This document shows, one piece after another, positions 14,767 through 23,583 of a stretch of 64,000 bases of DNA. Position numbers and translations under genes: made by a program. Position 1 is the stretch's first letter. Each line of letters starts with the position of its first letter. The notes below the pieces were generated by a model. That model had not been told where the DNA came from and did no database searches. It worked only from the letters and a program-made list of their open reading frames with translations. Source of the DNA: RGIG2041 sp045537695 (GTDB lineage Bacteria; Bacillota; Clostridia; UBA1381; UMGS1253); the NCBI GenBank assembly GCA_045537695.1, contig JAZSQB010000027.1, positions 17,788 to 81,787 of the forward strand, in the 5' to 3' direction.

Positions 14767-16196
14767 GAAGCGATTACGGCAATTTTATCATTTTCCTTTG
14801 TACGGCTTTTGCATAGTGCAATACCGGCGCGCTCCATTGCCGCCGCGGTTTGCACAAATGCTTCTTCTATGCGTTCCCCCGGAATCAGCAGCGGTATCCC
14901 CGGCGGATATGCCCAGACGTATTCCGCGCTGATGCAGCCGATGCTTCCCTGTATACCGCGCATCTCAAACGCCGCCTCCTGCGCCTGCTCCGGCGAACGC
15001 AGTAGCGTTGGTACAGCATACGGCGCACATTCTTCCGACGCCGCCGGCAAAAGTTGCGCATCAATTTCCACCAAAGCCTCTGCAAGAACGCCGATGGATT
15101 CAATGCTGTCGCCCGCGCCCGTCATCGCAAGCACACCATCACAGCAGACCATTTCCAAATCAATGCGGTAGACCTTAAGCATCTCCGCAAGCATCGGTCC
15201 CGTAATATTGGTGCCTGCCGTGCTGATATACAGCTTCGTTTGGTCGAATGCAAACACATTTTCCGGCAAAGTGCCGCAGCCGAGCACCTTTAAATGCACA
15301 AGCTGACTTGCCCAGATGGAAAAGCCCGCAAGTCCGATCAGCCACGGGTCAAAAATATCTTTCTTTTCCAGAATAGCGCGTACGCATCCGTCCGCCGAGC
15401 ACAGAAGCGGATAGGACGGACTGCTTGTTTCAAATACGCTGAGCTGCTGGCGTAGTCGCGCTATGTCTACCCTGTCGCTGCCCACGTGCAAAATCGCCGT
15501 CTGCGTCAGCGCGGGCAAGGTTTTGTGCAAGCTTTGCACCACCAAATCCGCACCGCAGGCAAGCGCGCTTCTTTCAAAGGTCGGATGCAGTCCTAAATGC
15601 GCGCCGTGTGCCTCATCGACAAACAGCGCCGCGCCGTGTTGGTGCACAATTTTGCTGATGCTTTCTATATCGGACAGCACGCCCTCGTAGGTCGGGCTGG
15701 TCAACACAACAAGCCGGATATCCGGATGCACTTTAAACGCCTCTTTAATCTGCATCGGCATCACCGAGCCGCACACGCCAAACACCGGCACCTGTGGCGG
15801 CAAAACAAACACCGGCACCAATCCGCAAAGCTCAATCGCGTGAAAAACGGACTTATGCGCATTGCGCGCCACTAAAATTTTATCGCCGCGCTTGGTGAGC
15901 GCACGCATGCCGGCAAGCATACCGCAGGTACTGCCGTTGACTAAGTAAAACGAAGCTTTACTCTGCCAAAGCTTGCGCGCCAGCTCCATCGAATCGCGCA
16001 AAACGCCCGTCGCATCGTGCAGGTTGTCCGTTGCCTCGATTTCCGTAAAATCCTGCATCACGCTAAAATCCATATGCGCCGACACCGCTTTTGTGCGCTT
16101 GTGCCCCGGCATATGCATCGGGATTCTGCCGCTCTGGCTATATGCCGTCAGATATGCATGTAAATCTTTTTCCTTTTCCATAACCGTCTCCATCAT
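14763..16196 (-). CDS. Orn/Lys/Arg decarboxylase family PLP enzyme (SpeA/YaaO-like)
   Basis: 477 aa, a fold-type I PLP enzyme of the short Bacillus SpeA/YaaO type without the N-terminal wing domain. Motifs are PMHMPGHKR near the N-terminus, NGSTCGMLAG, VDEAHGAHLG and the Schiff-base lysine in SLHKTLPALTQ. It probably decarboxylates arginine, lysine or ornithine to a polyamine precursor; which one cannot be read from the sequence. Its ATG directly follows the comFC stop codon, so it is the third gene of recD2-comFC-decarboxylase. Confidence 0.85.
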   Translation of the reverse strand: MMETVMEKEKDLHAYLTAYSQSGRIPMHMPGHKRTKAVSAHMDFSVMQDFTEIEATDNLHDATGVLRDSMELARKLWQSKASFYLVNGSTCGMLAGMRALTKRGDKILVARNAHKSVFHAIELCGLVPVFVLPPQVPVFGVCGSVMPMQIKEAFKVHPDIRLVVLTSPTYEGVLSDIESISKIVHQHGAALFVDEAHGAHLGLHPTFERSALACGADLVVQSLHKTLPALTQTAILHVGSDRVDIARLRQQLSVFETSSPSYPLLCSADGCVRAILEKKDIFDPWLIGLAGFSIWASQLVHLKVLGCGTLPENVFAFDQTKLYISTAGTNITGPMLAEMLKVYRIDLEMVCCDGVLAMTGAGDSIESIGVLAEALVEIDAQLLPAASEECAPYAVPTLLRSPEQAQEAAFEMRGIQGSIGCISAEYVWAYPPGIPLLIPGERIEEAFVQTAAAMERAGIALCKSRTKENDKIAVIAS

Positions 16197-16925
16197 TTAT
16201 TCTTCCGCATCTTCGCGAAAAACCATATCCCAGATTTGCTTGTATGTTATCGCTTTGCTTGCGCGGCTCGTGTGCGCCTGCGCCGCCGTCAATACCATAA
16301 TCTTTTCCGCGCCGGCAACCTTTAAGGCTTTGGCGCAATTTTTCACCGTATTGCCCGTCGTGTAGATATCGTCCACCAACAACACATTTTCGCCTATCAG
16401 CTCGCGCTTGCAGGCAAAGGCATCCCGCACATTCAAGATGCGCGCTTCCCCTTTCAAGCGGCTCTGCGGCTTCGTTTCGCGCACCTTATACAGCACGTTT
16501 TCCGCCACCGCCAAATCACAGCGCCGTGCTACACTGCGCGCAAGCAGTGCCGCCGGATTGTATCCGCGCCGACTTTCCTTTTTCTTCGTCATCGGTACCG
16601 GTATAATCACATCGATTTCGTCTAAATCGCAAACCTTCACCAAACGCTCTGCCATAAATGCCGCCAGCGTTTCTGCCAGCATATGCTTGCCGGCAAACTT
16701 CATTTTCTGCACGATATGTTCCACCCGTCCGGTATAACAAAACGGCGAAAGCACAAAAGCAATATGTCCTTTTGTCCTCAGCTTACCGCTGCCGCGGATG
16801 ACCGGCAGTTTAGAAAGACAATCCTTACACAGATGCAGCGGTGCTGCCTCCGGAATATCGGCATCGCAAAAGCCACAGCGTTTGGGAAACAGTATGCGAT
16901 TGATCCACTCTGCCAGTTTACGCAT
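16197..16925 (-). CDS. comFC: ComF family protein (phosphoribosyltransferase fold)
   Basis: 242 aa. The N-terminal zinc finger has Cys17, 20, 33 and 36. The PRPP-binding motif VLLVDDIYTTGNT is at 181-193 and RGYNPAALLA at 120-129. ComFC proteins support DNA uptake or processing in competent bacteria, and their chemical activity is unknown. Its first 8 bases overlap the recD2 3' end, implying translational coupling and a DNA-processing role. No comFA lies nearby. Confidence 0.9.
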   Translation of the reverse strand: MRKLAEWINRILFPKRCGFCDADIPEAAPLHLCKDCLSKLPVIRGSGKLRTKGHIAFVLSPFCYTGRVEHIVQKMKFAGKHMLAETLAAFMAERLVKVCDLDEIDVIIPVPMTKKKESRRGYNPAALLARSVARRCDLAVAENVLYKVRETKPQSRLKGEARILNVRDAFACKRELIGENVLLVDDIYTTGNTVKNCAKALKVAGAEKIMVLTAAQAHTSRASKAITYKQIWDMVFREDAEE

Positions 16926-19140
16926 TTTTTGCCTCCTCTACAATAGCAACGAGACGTTGCTTTAAGCTTGTAAAGCGCAAATTTTCCGTATCATTCGCCG
17001 TCATCGCCGCGACCGCGGATTTCATACCTACCAAAACCACAAGCTTTTTTGCGCGCGTCACCGCCGTATAGAGCAGATTGCGCTTCATCAGCATCGGCGC
17101 CGCGTGATATACCGGCAAAATCACCGCATCAAATTCACTACCCTGGCTCTTATGCACCGTCACCGCATACGCAAGCTCTAATTCTGTCAGCTGGTCAAAG
17201 GTGTAATGCACCTGCTTATCCTCATCGTAGACCACCGTCACGACCCTGTTTTCCTTATCCATATGCGTGATATACCCGATATCGCCGTTAAACACACCCT
17301 GCCCGAAGGCATCACTTTCCGTGCTGGTCCAGCCGATATCGTAATTATTCTTAATCTGCATCACCTTGTCGCCCACGCGAAAGACTGTATCGCCCATGCG
17401 ATGCTCCGCTTTATCACGGGACGGCGGATTCACGCGCTGCTGCAGCAGCATATTTAAATTCTGCACGCCGCTGATGCCCTTGCGCATTGGTGAGAGCACC
17501 TGCATCTGCCGGAGCGCATCAAATCCGTACGCCTGCGGCAGGCGCTTTGCATACAAATCCGCCACCGTTGCCGCAATCGTTTCTGCATCATGCTTTTCTG
17601 TATAAAAGAAGTCGGACTGCACGTCATCTAAAATCGGGGTGTCTCCGTGTATAATGCGGTGCGCATTCTGCACAATCAGGCTCTGCGCCGCCTGGCGGAA
17701 AATCTCCGTCAGACGCACGGTCTGCACCAGTCCGCTCTCGATAATATCTTTAAGCATATTACCCGCGCCCACCGGCGGCAGCTGGTCGGCATCGCCGACG
17801 AAAATCACCGTACTGTCCGGATGCACCGCATTTAAAAGTGCGCTGCCCAAAAGTACATCAATCATACTGCTTTCATCCGCAATAACGACATCTTCTTCTA
17901 ATGGATTAGACGCATCGCGCGCAAAGATTTGCGCCTCGCCCTCCTCCATATATTCAATCTCTAAAAGTCTGTGGATCGTGCTTGCGCGCTCGCCCGTTAC
18001 CTCACCGAGCCGCTTCGCCGCGCGCCCCGTCGGCGCCGCAAGCGCAATCTTATAACCATCCTGCTTTAAAATATCCATAATGGTGTTCACGACAGTTGTT
18101 TTGCCTGTGCCCGGACCGCCCGTCAGAACCATAATGCGATTGCAAAGTGCACAAATCACAGCCTCGCGCTGCTTGTCACCGAGCTGAATACTGCTGTTTT
18201 TCTGCCAATCATCCACACGCTGTGCCGCTTTCTTTGCCGTATACAGTGCTTTGCCCTGCCGGAGTCTCGCAATCTTTGCCGCAATCGCGCGCTCTGCCTG
18301 TAAAAAGGTGTTTAAAAATACGCAACGCACCTCCGATACGGTTTCCACCGTAATGCGCCCCTCAATGGCAAGCGAAATCAGTGCGCCCACTGCCACTTCA
18401 CCATCCACCGACAGCATACGGCATACGGTTTCTATCAGCTCGTGCTCCGGCAGGTACGTGTGTCCGCGCTCATAAGCATTGGAAAGCAAAATATATGCAA
18501 GCGCCGCCTTGATACGGCTCTTGCTGTCTGGCGGCAAGCCCATCTGCATCGCAACGCGATCCGCCGTTTTAAACGAAATGCCGTGCACAGCGCTGACAAG
18601 CACGTACGGATTCTGGCGAATCAGATTCACCGCATCTGCCCCGAGCGCACGCTGCACCTTCAGTGCCATCGCCGCGCTGATGCCGTAATTTTGCAAAAAC
18701 ATCACCGTCTGCTGCACGCTCTGCTGCTTTAAATAGCTCTCGCCGATGTCGAGCGCCTTTGCCTTGCTGATGCCCTTGATGCACGCCAATCTCTCCGGCG
18801 CCGTCATCATCACGTTGAGCGCATCTTCGCCAAACTCTGCGACAATGCGCTGCGCCGTCGCAAGCCCGACCCCGCGGATGATGCCCGAGCCAAGATAGCG
18901 CAAAATGCCCTCCTCGGTCGTCGGTTGCACCTTTTCGTATGCGCTGACCTTAAACTGTCTGCCATACTCGCGGTGGTGCGTCCAATCGCCGTACAGACAC
19001 ACGCTTTCGCCCTCGCTTAAATACGGCATACATCCGGTCGCCGTGACCGGCTCACCCTCCACATCCAGCATACAGACCGTGTATCCGTTTTCGTAATTTG
19101 CATATATAATTTCTTCTACAAAGCCGTTTAATTCAATCAT
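16918..19140 (-). CDS. recD2: RecD2-type ATP-dependent DNA helicase
   Basis: 740 aa, normal for RecD2. The N-terminal extension has the OB-like start and helix-hairpin-helix repeats (YLGSGIIRGVGLATAQRIV, LACIKGISKAKA). The superfamily 1B motor has Walker A LTGGPGTGKTT, motif II DESSMID, and the late motif VTVHKSQGSEFD. RecD2 unwinds DNA 5' to 3' in repair or replication independent of RecBC. The start at 19140 (MIELNGF) follows AAGGAG; a longer frame upstream has no such site. Confidence 0.95.
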   Translation of the reverse strand: MIELNGFVEEIIYANYENGYTVCMLDVEGEPVTATGCMPYLSEGESVCLYGDWTHHREYGRQFKVSAYEKVQPTTEEGILRYLGSGIIRGVGLATAQRIVAEFGEDALNVMMTAPERLACIKGISKAKALDIGESYLKQQSVQQTVMFLQNYGISAAMALKVQRALGADAVNLIRQNPYVLVSAVHGISFKTADRVAMQMGLPPDSKSRIKAALAYILLSNAYERGHTYLPEHELIETVCRMLSVDGEVAVGALISLAIEGRITVETVSEVRCVFLNTFLQAERAIAAKIARLRQGKALYTAKKAAQRVDDWQKNSSIQLGDKQREAVICALCNRIMVLTGGPGTGKTTVVNTIMDILKQDGYKIALAAPTGRAAKRLGEVTGERASTIHRLLEIEYMEEGEAQIFARDASNPLEEDVVIADESSMIDVLLGSALLNAVHPDSTVIFVGDADQLPPVGAGNMLKDIIESGLVQTVRLTEIFRQAAQSLIVQNAHRIIHGDTPILDDVQSDFFYTEKHDAETIAATVADLYAKRLPQAYGFDALRQMQVLSPMRKGISGVQNLNMLLQQRVNPPSRDKAEHRMGDTVFRVGDKVMQIKNNYDIGWTSTESDAFGQGVFNGDIGYITHMDKENRVVTVVYDEDKQVHYTFDQLTELELAYAVTVHKSQGSEFDAVILPVYHAAPMLMKRNLLYTAVTRAKKLVVLVGMKSAVAAMTANDTENLRFTSLKQRLVAIVEEAKNA

Positions 19141-19229
19141 GATTTGCTCCTTCGGAATACTACATATATTATGACAAAACACACCTTCTTTGTCAAGCTT
19201 TTTAGAACAAATTTTCGATTATCCACCCC

Positions 19230-19258
19230 TTTACTTTCCCATGCAAAAATGGTATACT
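19230..19258 (+). promoter_or_regulatory. Promoter of the methyltransferase gene
   Basis: TTTACT, 17-bp spacer, TATACT. Confidence 0.65.
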
Positions 19259-19277
19259 ACCCCTTGAGGTGAAACAC

Positions 19278-20012
19278 ATGGCAGAAAATTATGCAGAATT
19301 TGCTGCGATTTACGACCGCTTGATTTTAGAGGACATCGACTATAACCGTATTGCAGATTATATCGAAGAAACCTTGCACCGTCTCGGCAAAAAGGCAGAG
19401 CTTGTCTGCGACCTTGCCTGCGGCACCGGTACGCTGACGGATATACTTGCCAAGCGCGGCTACGATATGATTGGCATCGACCTTTCGCCGGAAATGCTCG
19501 GCGTGGCGCGCGAAAAGAATCCGGACATTCTGTTTTTAAATCAGGACATCCGCGAATTTGAGCTCTACGGCACGGTAGATGCGCTTTTGTGTATGACGGA
19601 TTCGCTCAATTACATATTGGATGAAGACGATTTATTTGCCATCTTTAAAGCCGCAAAAACGTGCTACTTAAATCCGGATGCACCGTTTATTTTCGACTTA
19701 AACTCCCCGTACAAACTAAAAACCGTCCTCGGTAACAACACCTACACCTACGACAGCGACGATGTGTTCTATGTATGGGAAAACGAATATATCCCCGAGG
19801 AGAAATGCACCGATTTTTACCTGACCTTCTTTGTAAAGGACGGCGAAAAATATACGAAATTTACGGAAGAGCACACAGAGCGGATCTACACCGAGGCAAA
19901 AGTCAGCGCCCTGCTCAAAAAGGCAGGCTTTACCAAAATCGAGGTTTTTGACGGCTACACAACCGCGCCTGCGCACAAAAAAAGCGAGCGCCTCGTGTTT
20001 GTCGCCAGGTAG
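19278..20012 (+). CDS. Class I SAM-dependent methyltransferase
   Basis: 244 aa. SAM motif I is VCDLACGTGTL (43-53), then GIDLSPEMLG and NQDIREFEL. The C-terminal half has the beta-rich insertion seen in the YqeM/CmoA-like Firmicute proteins. The substrate is unknown. The ATG at 19278 lies 6 nt after GAGGTG; the in-frame GTG at 19269 is part of that site. It is monocistronic between recD2 (divergent) and the cold-shock gene. Confidence 0.85.
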   Translation: MAENYAEFAAIYDRLILEDIDYNRIADYIEETLHRLGKKAELVCDLACGTGTLTDILAKRGYDMIGIDLSPEMLGVAREKNPDILFLNQDIREFELYGTVDALLCMTDSLNYILDEDDLFAIFKAAKTCYLNPDAPFIFDLNSPYKLKTVLGNNTYTYDSDDVFYVWENEYIPEEKCTDFYLTFFVKDGEKYTKFTEEHTERIYTEAKVSALLKKAGFTKIEVFDGYTTAPAHKKSERLVFVAR

Positions 20013-20056
20013 CAAAAACTGTCGAGCAAAAATGGCTAAAAAACAAAAGTTTATTA

Positions 20057-20085
20057 TTGACATTAAAAGAAAAGAGTGGTATGAT
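20057..20085 (+). promoter_or_regulatory. Promoter of the cold-shock gene
   Basis: TTGACA, 17-bp spacer, TATGAT with a TGG extension. It gives a leader of about 45 nt, short for a classic cspA cold-sensing leader. Confidence 0.75.
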
Positions 20086-20137
20086 TAGCATACAGTCAAC
20101 CAAAGTTGGCGCAATATTTTTTTGGAGGAAAGTACAC

Positions 20138-20338
20138 ATGCAAAAAGGAACAGTAAAATGGTTTAACGCAGAAAAGGGTTACGGCTTTATCCAGAGCGAA
20201 GACGGCACAGACGTTTTTGTTCACTTCTCCGCAATCCAGGGCGAAGGCTACAAGTCTCTTGACGAGGGTGCAGCCGTTGAATTTGAAGTTGTTGAAGGCG
20301 CTAAGGGTCCGCAGGCTGCAAACGTTGTAAAGCTCTAA
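20138..20338 (+). CDS. Cold-shock protein (CspA family)
   Basis: 66 aa, the standard single cold-shock domain. RNP1 is KGYGFIQ (14-20) and RNP2 DVFVHFSAI (27-35). It binds single-stranded RNA and DNA as an RNA chaperone. GGAGG precedes the start at 20138. It has its own promoter and terminator. Confidence 0.96.
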   Translation: MQKGTVKWFNAEKGYGFIQSEDGTDVFVHFSAIQGEGYKSLDEGAAVEFEVVEGAKGPQAANVVKL

Positions 20339-20393
20339 TGTTTGTTTGACCGCGGGTGTTTATATACCGGCAAAAATTTTAATTCAAAAAAAG

Positions 20394-20425
20394 AAAACGC
20401 GTTGCAATTGCAGCGTGTTTTTTTG
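20394..20425 (+). terminator. Terminator of the cold-shock gene
   Basis: AAACGCGTTGC / GCAGCGTGTTT stem followed by a T run. Confidence 0.65.
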
Positions 20426-20434
20426 TTTAATTTC

Positions 20435-20508
20435 CGGCAGGCGCAAGCCCCTGCCCTACAAGCACAAATGCCAATTTAACATCGTAGGGGCGGCGTCCCG
20501 ACCGCCCG
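20435..20508. repeat. BIME: two REP hairpins in inverted orientation
   Basis: Minus-strand GTAG heads a GGCAGG / CCTGCC hairpin (20436-20459). Plus-strand GTAG at 20484 heads a GGGCGG / CCGCCC hairpin ending at 20507. The two are about 24 bp apart. Confidence 0.75.
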
Positions 20509-20561
20509 TTTGTACCACGTTTGCGGGACGATGTGGGCATCCTCTCTCTACCAATAGCATA

Positions 20562-20590
20562 CAAAAAAGGAGCGTCTCCGCTCCTTTTTC
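20562..20590 (-). terminator. Terminator of the atp operon
   Basis: AAAAAGGAGCG / CGCTCCTTTTT with a TCTC loop, directly after the atpC stop codon. Confidence 0.85.
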
Positions 20591-20992
20591 TCATTTCTTA
20601 CCAATATTGATTCTATTCAGCGCACGCTTGATTTTCAGCTCGGCGAGCTGAATATCCTGCGCCATTGTTTTTTCCTCTTTTTTTGCCTTTGCACGTTCGA
20701 GCGCCCGCTCTGCACGGGCAACGTCAATCTCGTCTGCCCATTCAAAGGTCTGTGCAACCACGGTTGCAACCTCATTTGCAAACGAAACCATGCCGCCGGA
20801 GCACGCCGCTTCGCGCACATTGCCCTCGGCATCCGTTACGCGCACACCGCCAATGGCAAGTGGCGCAAGATAGGTGGCATGGCGGCTTAAAATGCCGACA
20901 TCCCCCGCCGTGGTACGGACGGAAAGTCTCTGCGCCTCCCCGTCATAGCAAACGCCGTCTGGCGTTACAATTTTTAATTGAAATGTAGCCAT
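20591..20992 (-). CDS. atpC: F-ATPase subunit epsilon
   Basis: 133 aa. The N-terminal beta sandwich (MATFQLKIVTPDGVCYDGEA, then GDVGILSRHATYLAPL) and the C-terminal two-helix domain with the ERAKAKKEE stretch are standard for epsilon of the central stalk. It couples and inhibits the F1 motor. It is the last gene of the operon, 12 bp after atpD. Confidence 0.95.
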   Translation of the reverse strand: MATFQLKIVTPDGVCYDGEAQRLSVRTTAGDVGILSRHATYLAPLAIGGVRVTDAEGNVREAACSGGMVSFANEVATVVAQTFEWADEIDVARAERALERAKAKKEEKTMAQDIQLAELKIKRALNRINIGKK

Positions 20993-21004
20993 AGAACGCC
21001 TCCG

Positions 21005-22405
21005 TTAATTTGCGCTGCCCTTTGCTTTTGCCACTGCTTCGTCAATGGTGCCGACGAACAGGAATGCAGACTCCGGCAAATCGTCGTGCTTGCCTTCAAT
21101 AATTTCTTTAAAGCCACGGATTGTCTCCTTAATCGGCACATATTTACCTTCCATACCGGTAAACTGCTCCGCAACGGAGAACGGCTGCGACAAGAAGTTC
21201 TGAATACGTCTTGCACGGCTTACAGCGAGCTTATCTTCCTCGGAAAGCTCATCCATACCCATAATGGCAATGATATCCTGCAGCTCCTTATAACGCTGTA
21301 AAATCTGCTGTACGCTGCGCGCAACCTCATAATGCTCTCTGCCCACAACGTCCGGGGACAGAATTCTGGAGGTGGAATCGAGCGGATCCACCGCCGGATA
21401 AATACCCATGGACGCAATCTGTTTGGAAAGCACCGTTGTCGCATCCAAGTGCGCAAACGTTGTTGCCGGTGCAGGGTCCGTCAAGTCATCGGCAGGCACG
21501 TACACCGCCTGTACGGATGTGATAGACCCCTTCTTGGTGGATGTGATTCTTTCCTGCAGGGCACCCATTTCCGTTGCCAGCGTCGGCTGATAACCAACGG
21601 CGGACGGCATGCGCCCGAGCAGCGCGGATACTTCCGAGCCTGCCTGTGTGAAACGGAAAATGTTATCGATAAAGAGAAGCACATCCTGCCCTTCCTTATC
21701 GCGGAAATACTCTGCCATCGTAAGTCCCGAAAGACCGACACGCATTCTCGCACCCGGCGGCTCGTTCATCTGACCGTACACCAATGCTGTCTTTTCGATA
21801 ACGCCGGACTCCTTCATTTCGTTATACAAATCGTTACCTTCACGGGTACGCTCGCCAACGCCCGTAAACACGGACAGACCGCCGTGCTGCTTGGCAACGT
21901 TGTTAATCAGCTCCATAATGAGCACGGTTTTACCTACGCCGGCACCGCCGAAGAGGCCAATTTTACCGCCCTTTGCGTACGGCGCGATTAAGTCTACGAC
22001 CTTGATGCCCGTCTCTAAGATTTCCGTCGTGCTCTCCTGTTCATCATAGCTCGGCGGCTGACGGTGAATACACCATCTTTCCTCCGTTTCCGGCGCCGGC
22101 TGGTTATCTACCGGCTCACCGAGCAAGTTAAATATTCTGCCGAGGGTTGCCTTGCCGACCGGCACGGTGATACCGCTGCCGGTATCAACAGCTTCCACAC
22201 CGCGCACGAGACCGTCGGTCGAACTCATGGCGATACAACGCACAACGTCATCGCCCAAGTGCTGGGCAACCTCCGCCACAATTGTATTTTCGCCATTTTT
22301 GACTTCAATGGCATTCAAAAGCGCCGGAAGATTGCCCTCCGGAAATTTTATGTCCAGTACCGGTCCGATAACCTGAATGACAGTACCGATGTTTTTCTGT
22401 TCCAT
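21005..22405 (-). CDS. atpD: F-ATPase subunit beta (catalytic)
   Basis: 466 aa. Walker A GGAGVGKTVL, the beta signature PAPATTFAHLDATTVLSR-like segment (here ending VLSKQIA) and GERTREGNDLY are present. The catalytic sites of F1 lie on beta. The ATG at 22405 is preceded by AAAGG; a GTG at 22414 is possible. It is separated from atpG by 319 bp of repeats, unlike the tight spacing elsewhere in the operon. Confidence 0.97.
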   Translation of the reverse strand: MEQKNIGTVIQVIGPVLDIKFPEGNLPALLNAIEVKNGENTIVAEVAQHLGDDVVRCIAMSSTDGLVRGVEAVDTGSGITVPVGKATLGRIFNLLGEPVDNQPAPETEERWCIHRQPPSYDEQESTTEILETGIKVVDLIAPYAKGGKIGLFGGAGVGKTVLIMELINNVAKQHGGLSVFTGVGERTREGNDLYNEMKESGVIEKTALVYGQMNEPPGARMRVGLSGLTMAEYFRDKEGQDVLLFIDNIFRFTQAGSEVSALLGRMPSAVGYQPTLATEMGALQERITSTKKGSITSVQAVYVPADDLTDPAPATTFAHLDATTVLSKQIASMGIYPAVDPLDSTSRILSPDVVGREHYEVARSVQQILQRYKELQDIIAIMGMDELSEEDKLAVSRARRIQNFLSQPFSVAEQFTGMEGKYVPIKETIRGFKEIIEGKHDDLPESAFLFVGTIDEAVAKAKGSAN

Positions 22406-22459
22406 TTGATACACCCTTTCTTAGGGATTTTTTGTTCTGTTCTTCGGAGTGAATTATGA

Positions 22460-22508
22460 AATCCCTCCACCGCTCAAGCGGTCCCCCTCCCTTTAGGCAA
22501 GGGAGGCA
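22460..22508 (-). repeat. Double-hairpin dispersed repeat (family 2, copy 2)
   Basis: On the minus strand GCCTCCCTTGCCTAAAGGGA is followed by an ACCGCTTGAGCGGT hairpin and GGAGGGATT. It sits inside the atp operon leader of atpD. Confidence 0.7.
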
Positions 22509-22554
22509 TTACACAAACTTACCTTCAAGCTTTAAAATGAAATATTTTTGCTGT

Positions 22555-22692
22555 AAGGCGAGGCATAGACGTTGACACAGTACGTTGGTACGGGTCAATA
22601 CCAATCAAACTCACCTTAAGTATTAAAAGGCGGAAGTTTGGATGAAGTGCGAGGCGCGGATGGCGGCACAGTACGTTGGTACGGGCCGACAG
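22555..22692 (-). repeat. Two direct repeats in the atpG-atpD gap
   Basis: The 19-nt core CACAGTACGTTGGTACGGG occurs exactly at 22576-22594 and 22667-22685, 91 bp apart, each preceded by a GCGAGGC tract. The core contains a GTAC-N-GTAC pattern that can form a small hairpin. Confidence 0.75.
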
Positions 22693-22724
22693 GCGTAACG
22701 AAGCAATTCGCCAAATTTACCCTT

Positions 22725-23570
22725 TTAAGCGTTGGAGCCGGAGACAATTTCGGTTATCTCCTGCGTAATCGCCGCCTGACGGGCACGATTGTACTCCAAA
22801 CTCAGGCTGTCAATCATTTCGCCGGCATTTTTGGTTGCCGACTCCATCGCGGTTCTGCGCGCCGCAGATTCCGATGCTTGCGCCTCGGCAACACCGCCGT
22901 AGACCATACCGGCAATGTATTGCGGTACAATCGAGGCAAATGCCGCTTCGGGGCTTGGCTCACATATCATAATCTCGCGCGTTTGTTTCTCGCTTTCCTC
23001 CGGCAGAATCGGCAGCATCTGCTCGATTTGCGGCACCTGCGAAAGCATAGATACAAATTTTGTATACACGATATACAACGCGTCAAACTTGCCTGCCGCA
23101 TACTGGGAAGCAAGCATATGCCCGATACGGTCACAGTCTGCAATGCTGATGTCTGCAGCAAGCAGATATTCATCCGACAGAATTTCTATGTTCTGTCTCG
23201 TAAAATATTCCATTGTTTTTTTGCCGATGGGCAATACGCAATACGGCGTATCCCCCACCTGATGGGCAAGGGATTTTAAAACATTGCTGTTATAGCCACC
23301 TGCCAGACCGCGGTCACCCGCAATCACAACAAAGCAGGCTTTTTTCACGTCGCGCTTTTCCGTATATACAGAAGAAAATCCGAAATTTCCGGCTGCAATG
23401 CGGTCGAGCGTCTGCGAAAGTATTTCAAAGAACGGACGTGCCCGTTCTACGCGCTCTTTGGCTTTTCTCAGCTTCGAGGAAGCGACAAGCTCCATGGCTT
23501 TGGTAATCTGCCTGGTGCTCTGCACGCTCTTGATGCGAAGCTTGATATCCTTCATAGAAGCTCCTGCCAT
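22725..23570 (-). CDS. atpG: F-ATPase subunit gamma
   Basis: 281 aa. The N-terminal helix KDIKLRIKSVQSTRQITKAM and the C-terminal helix with SLEYNRARQAAITQEI form the rotor coiled coil; AGDRGLAGGYNSN marks the Rossmann part. It starts 13 bp after atpA. Confidence 0.95.
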   Translation of the reverse strand: MAGASMKDIKLRIKSVQSTRQITKAMELVASSKLRKAKERVERARPFFEILSQTLDRIAAGNFGFSSVYTEKRDVKKACFVVIAGDRGLAGGYNSNVLKSLAHQVGDTPYCVLPIGKKTMEYFTRQNIEILSDEYLLAADISIADCDRIGHMLASQYAAGKFDALYIVYTKFVSMLSQVPQIEQMLPILPEESEKQTREIMICEPSPEAAFASIVPQYIAGMVYGGVAEAQASESAARRTAMESATKNAGEMIDSLSLEYNRARQAAITQEITEIVSGSNA

Positions 23571-23583
23571 AGCTCACTTCTCC

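Noticed and set aside
20138..20338. Cold-shock thermosensor leader before the csp gene
   Set aside because: The predicted leader is only about 45 nt and shows no cold-box-like structure.
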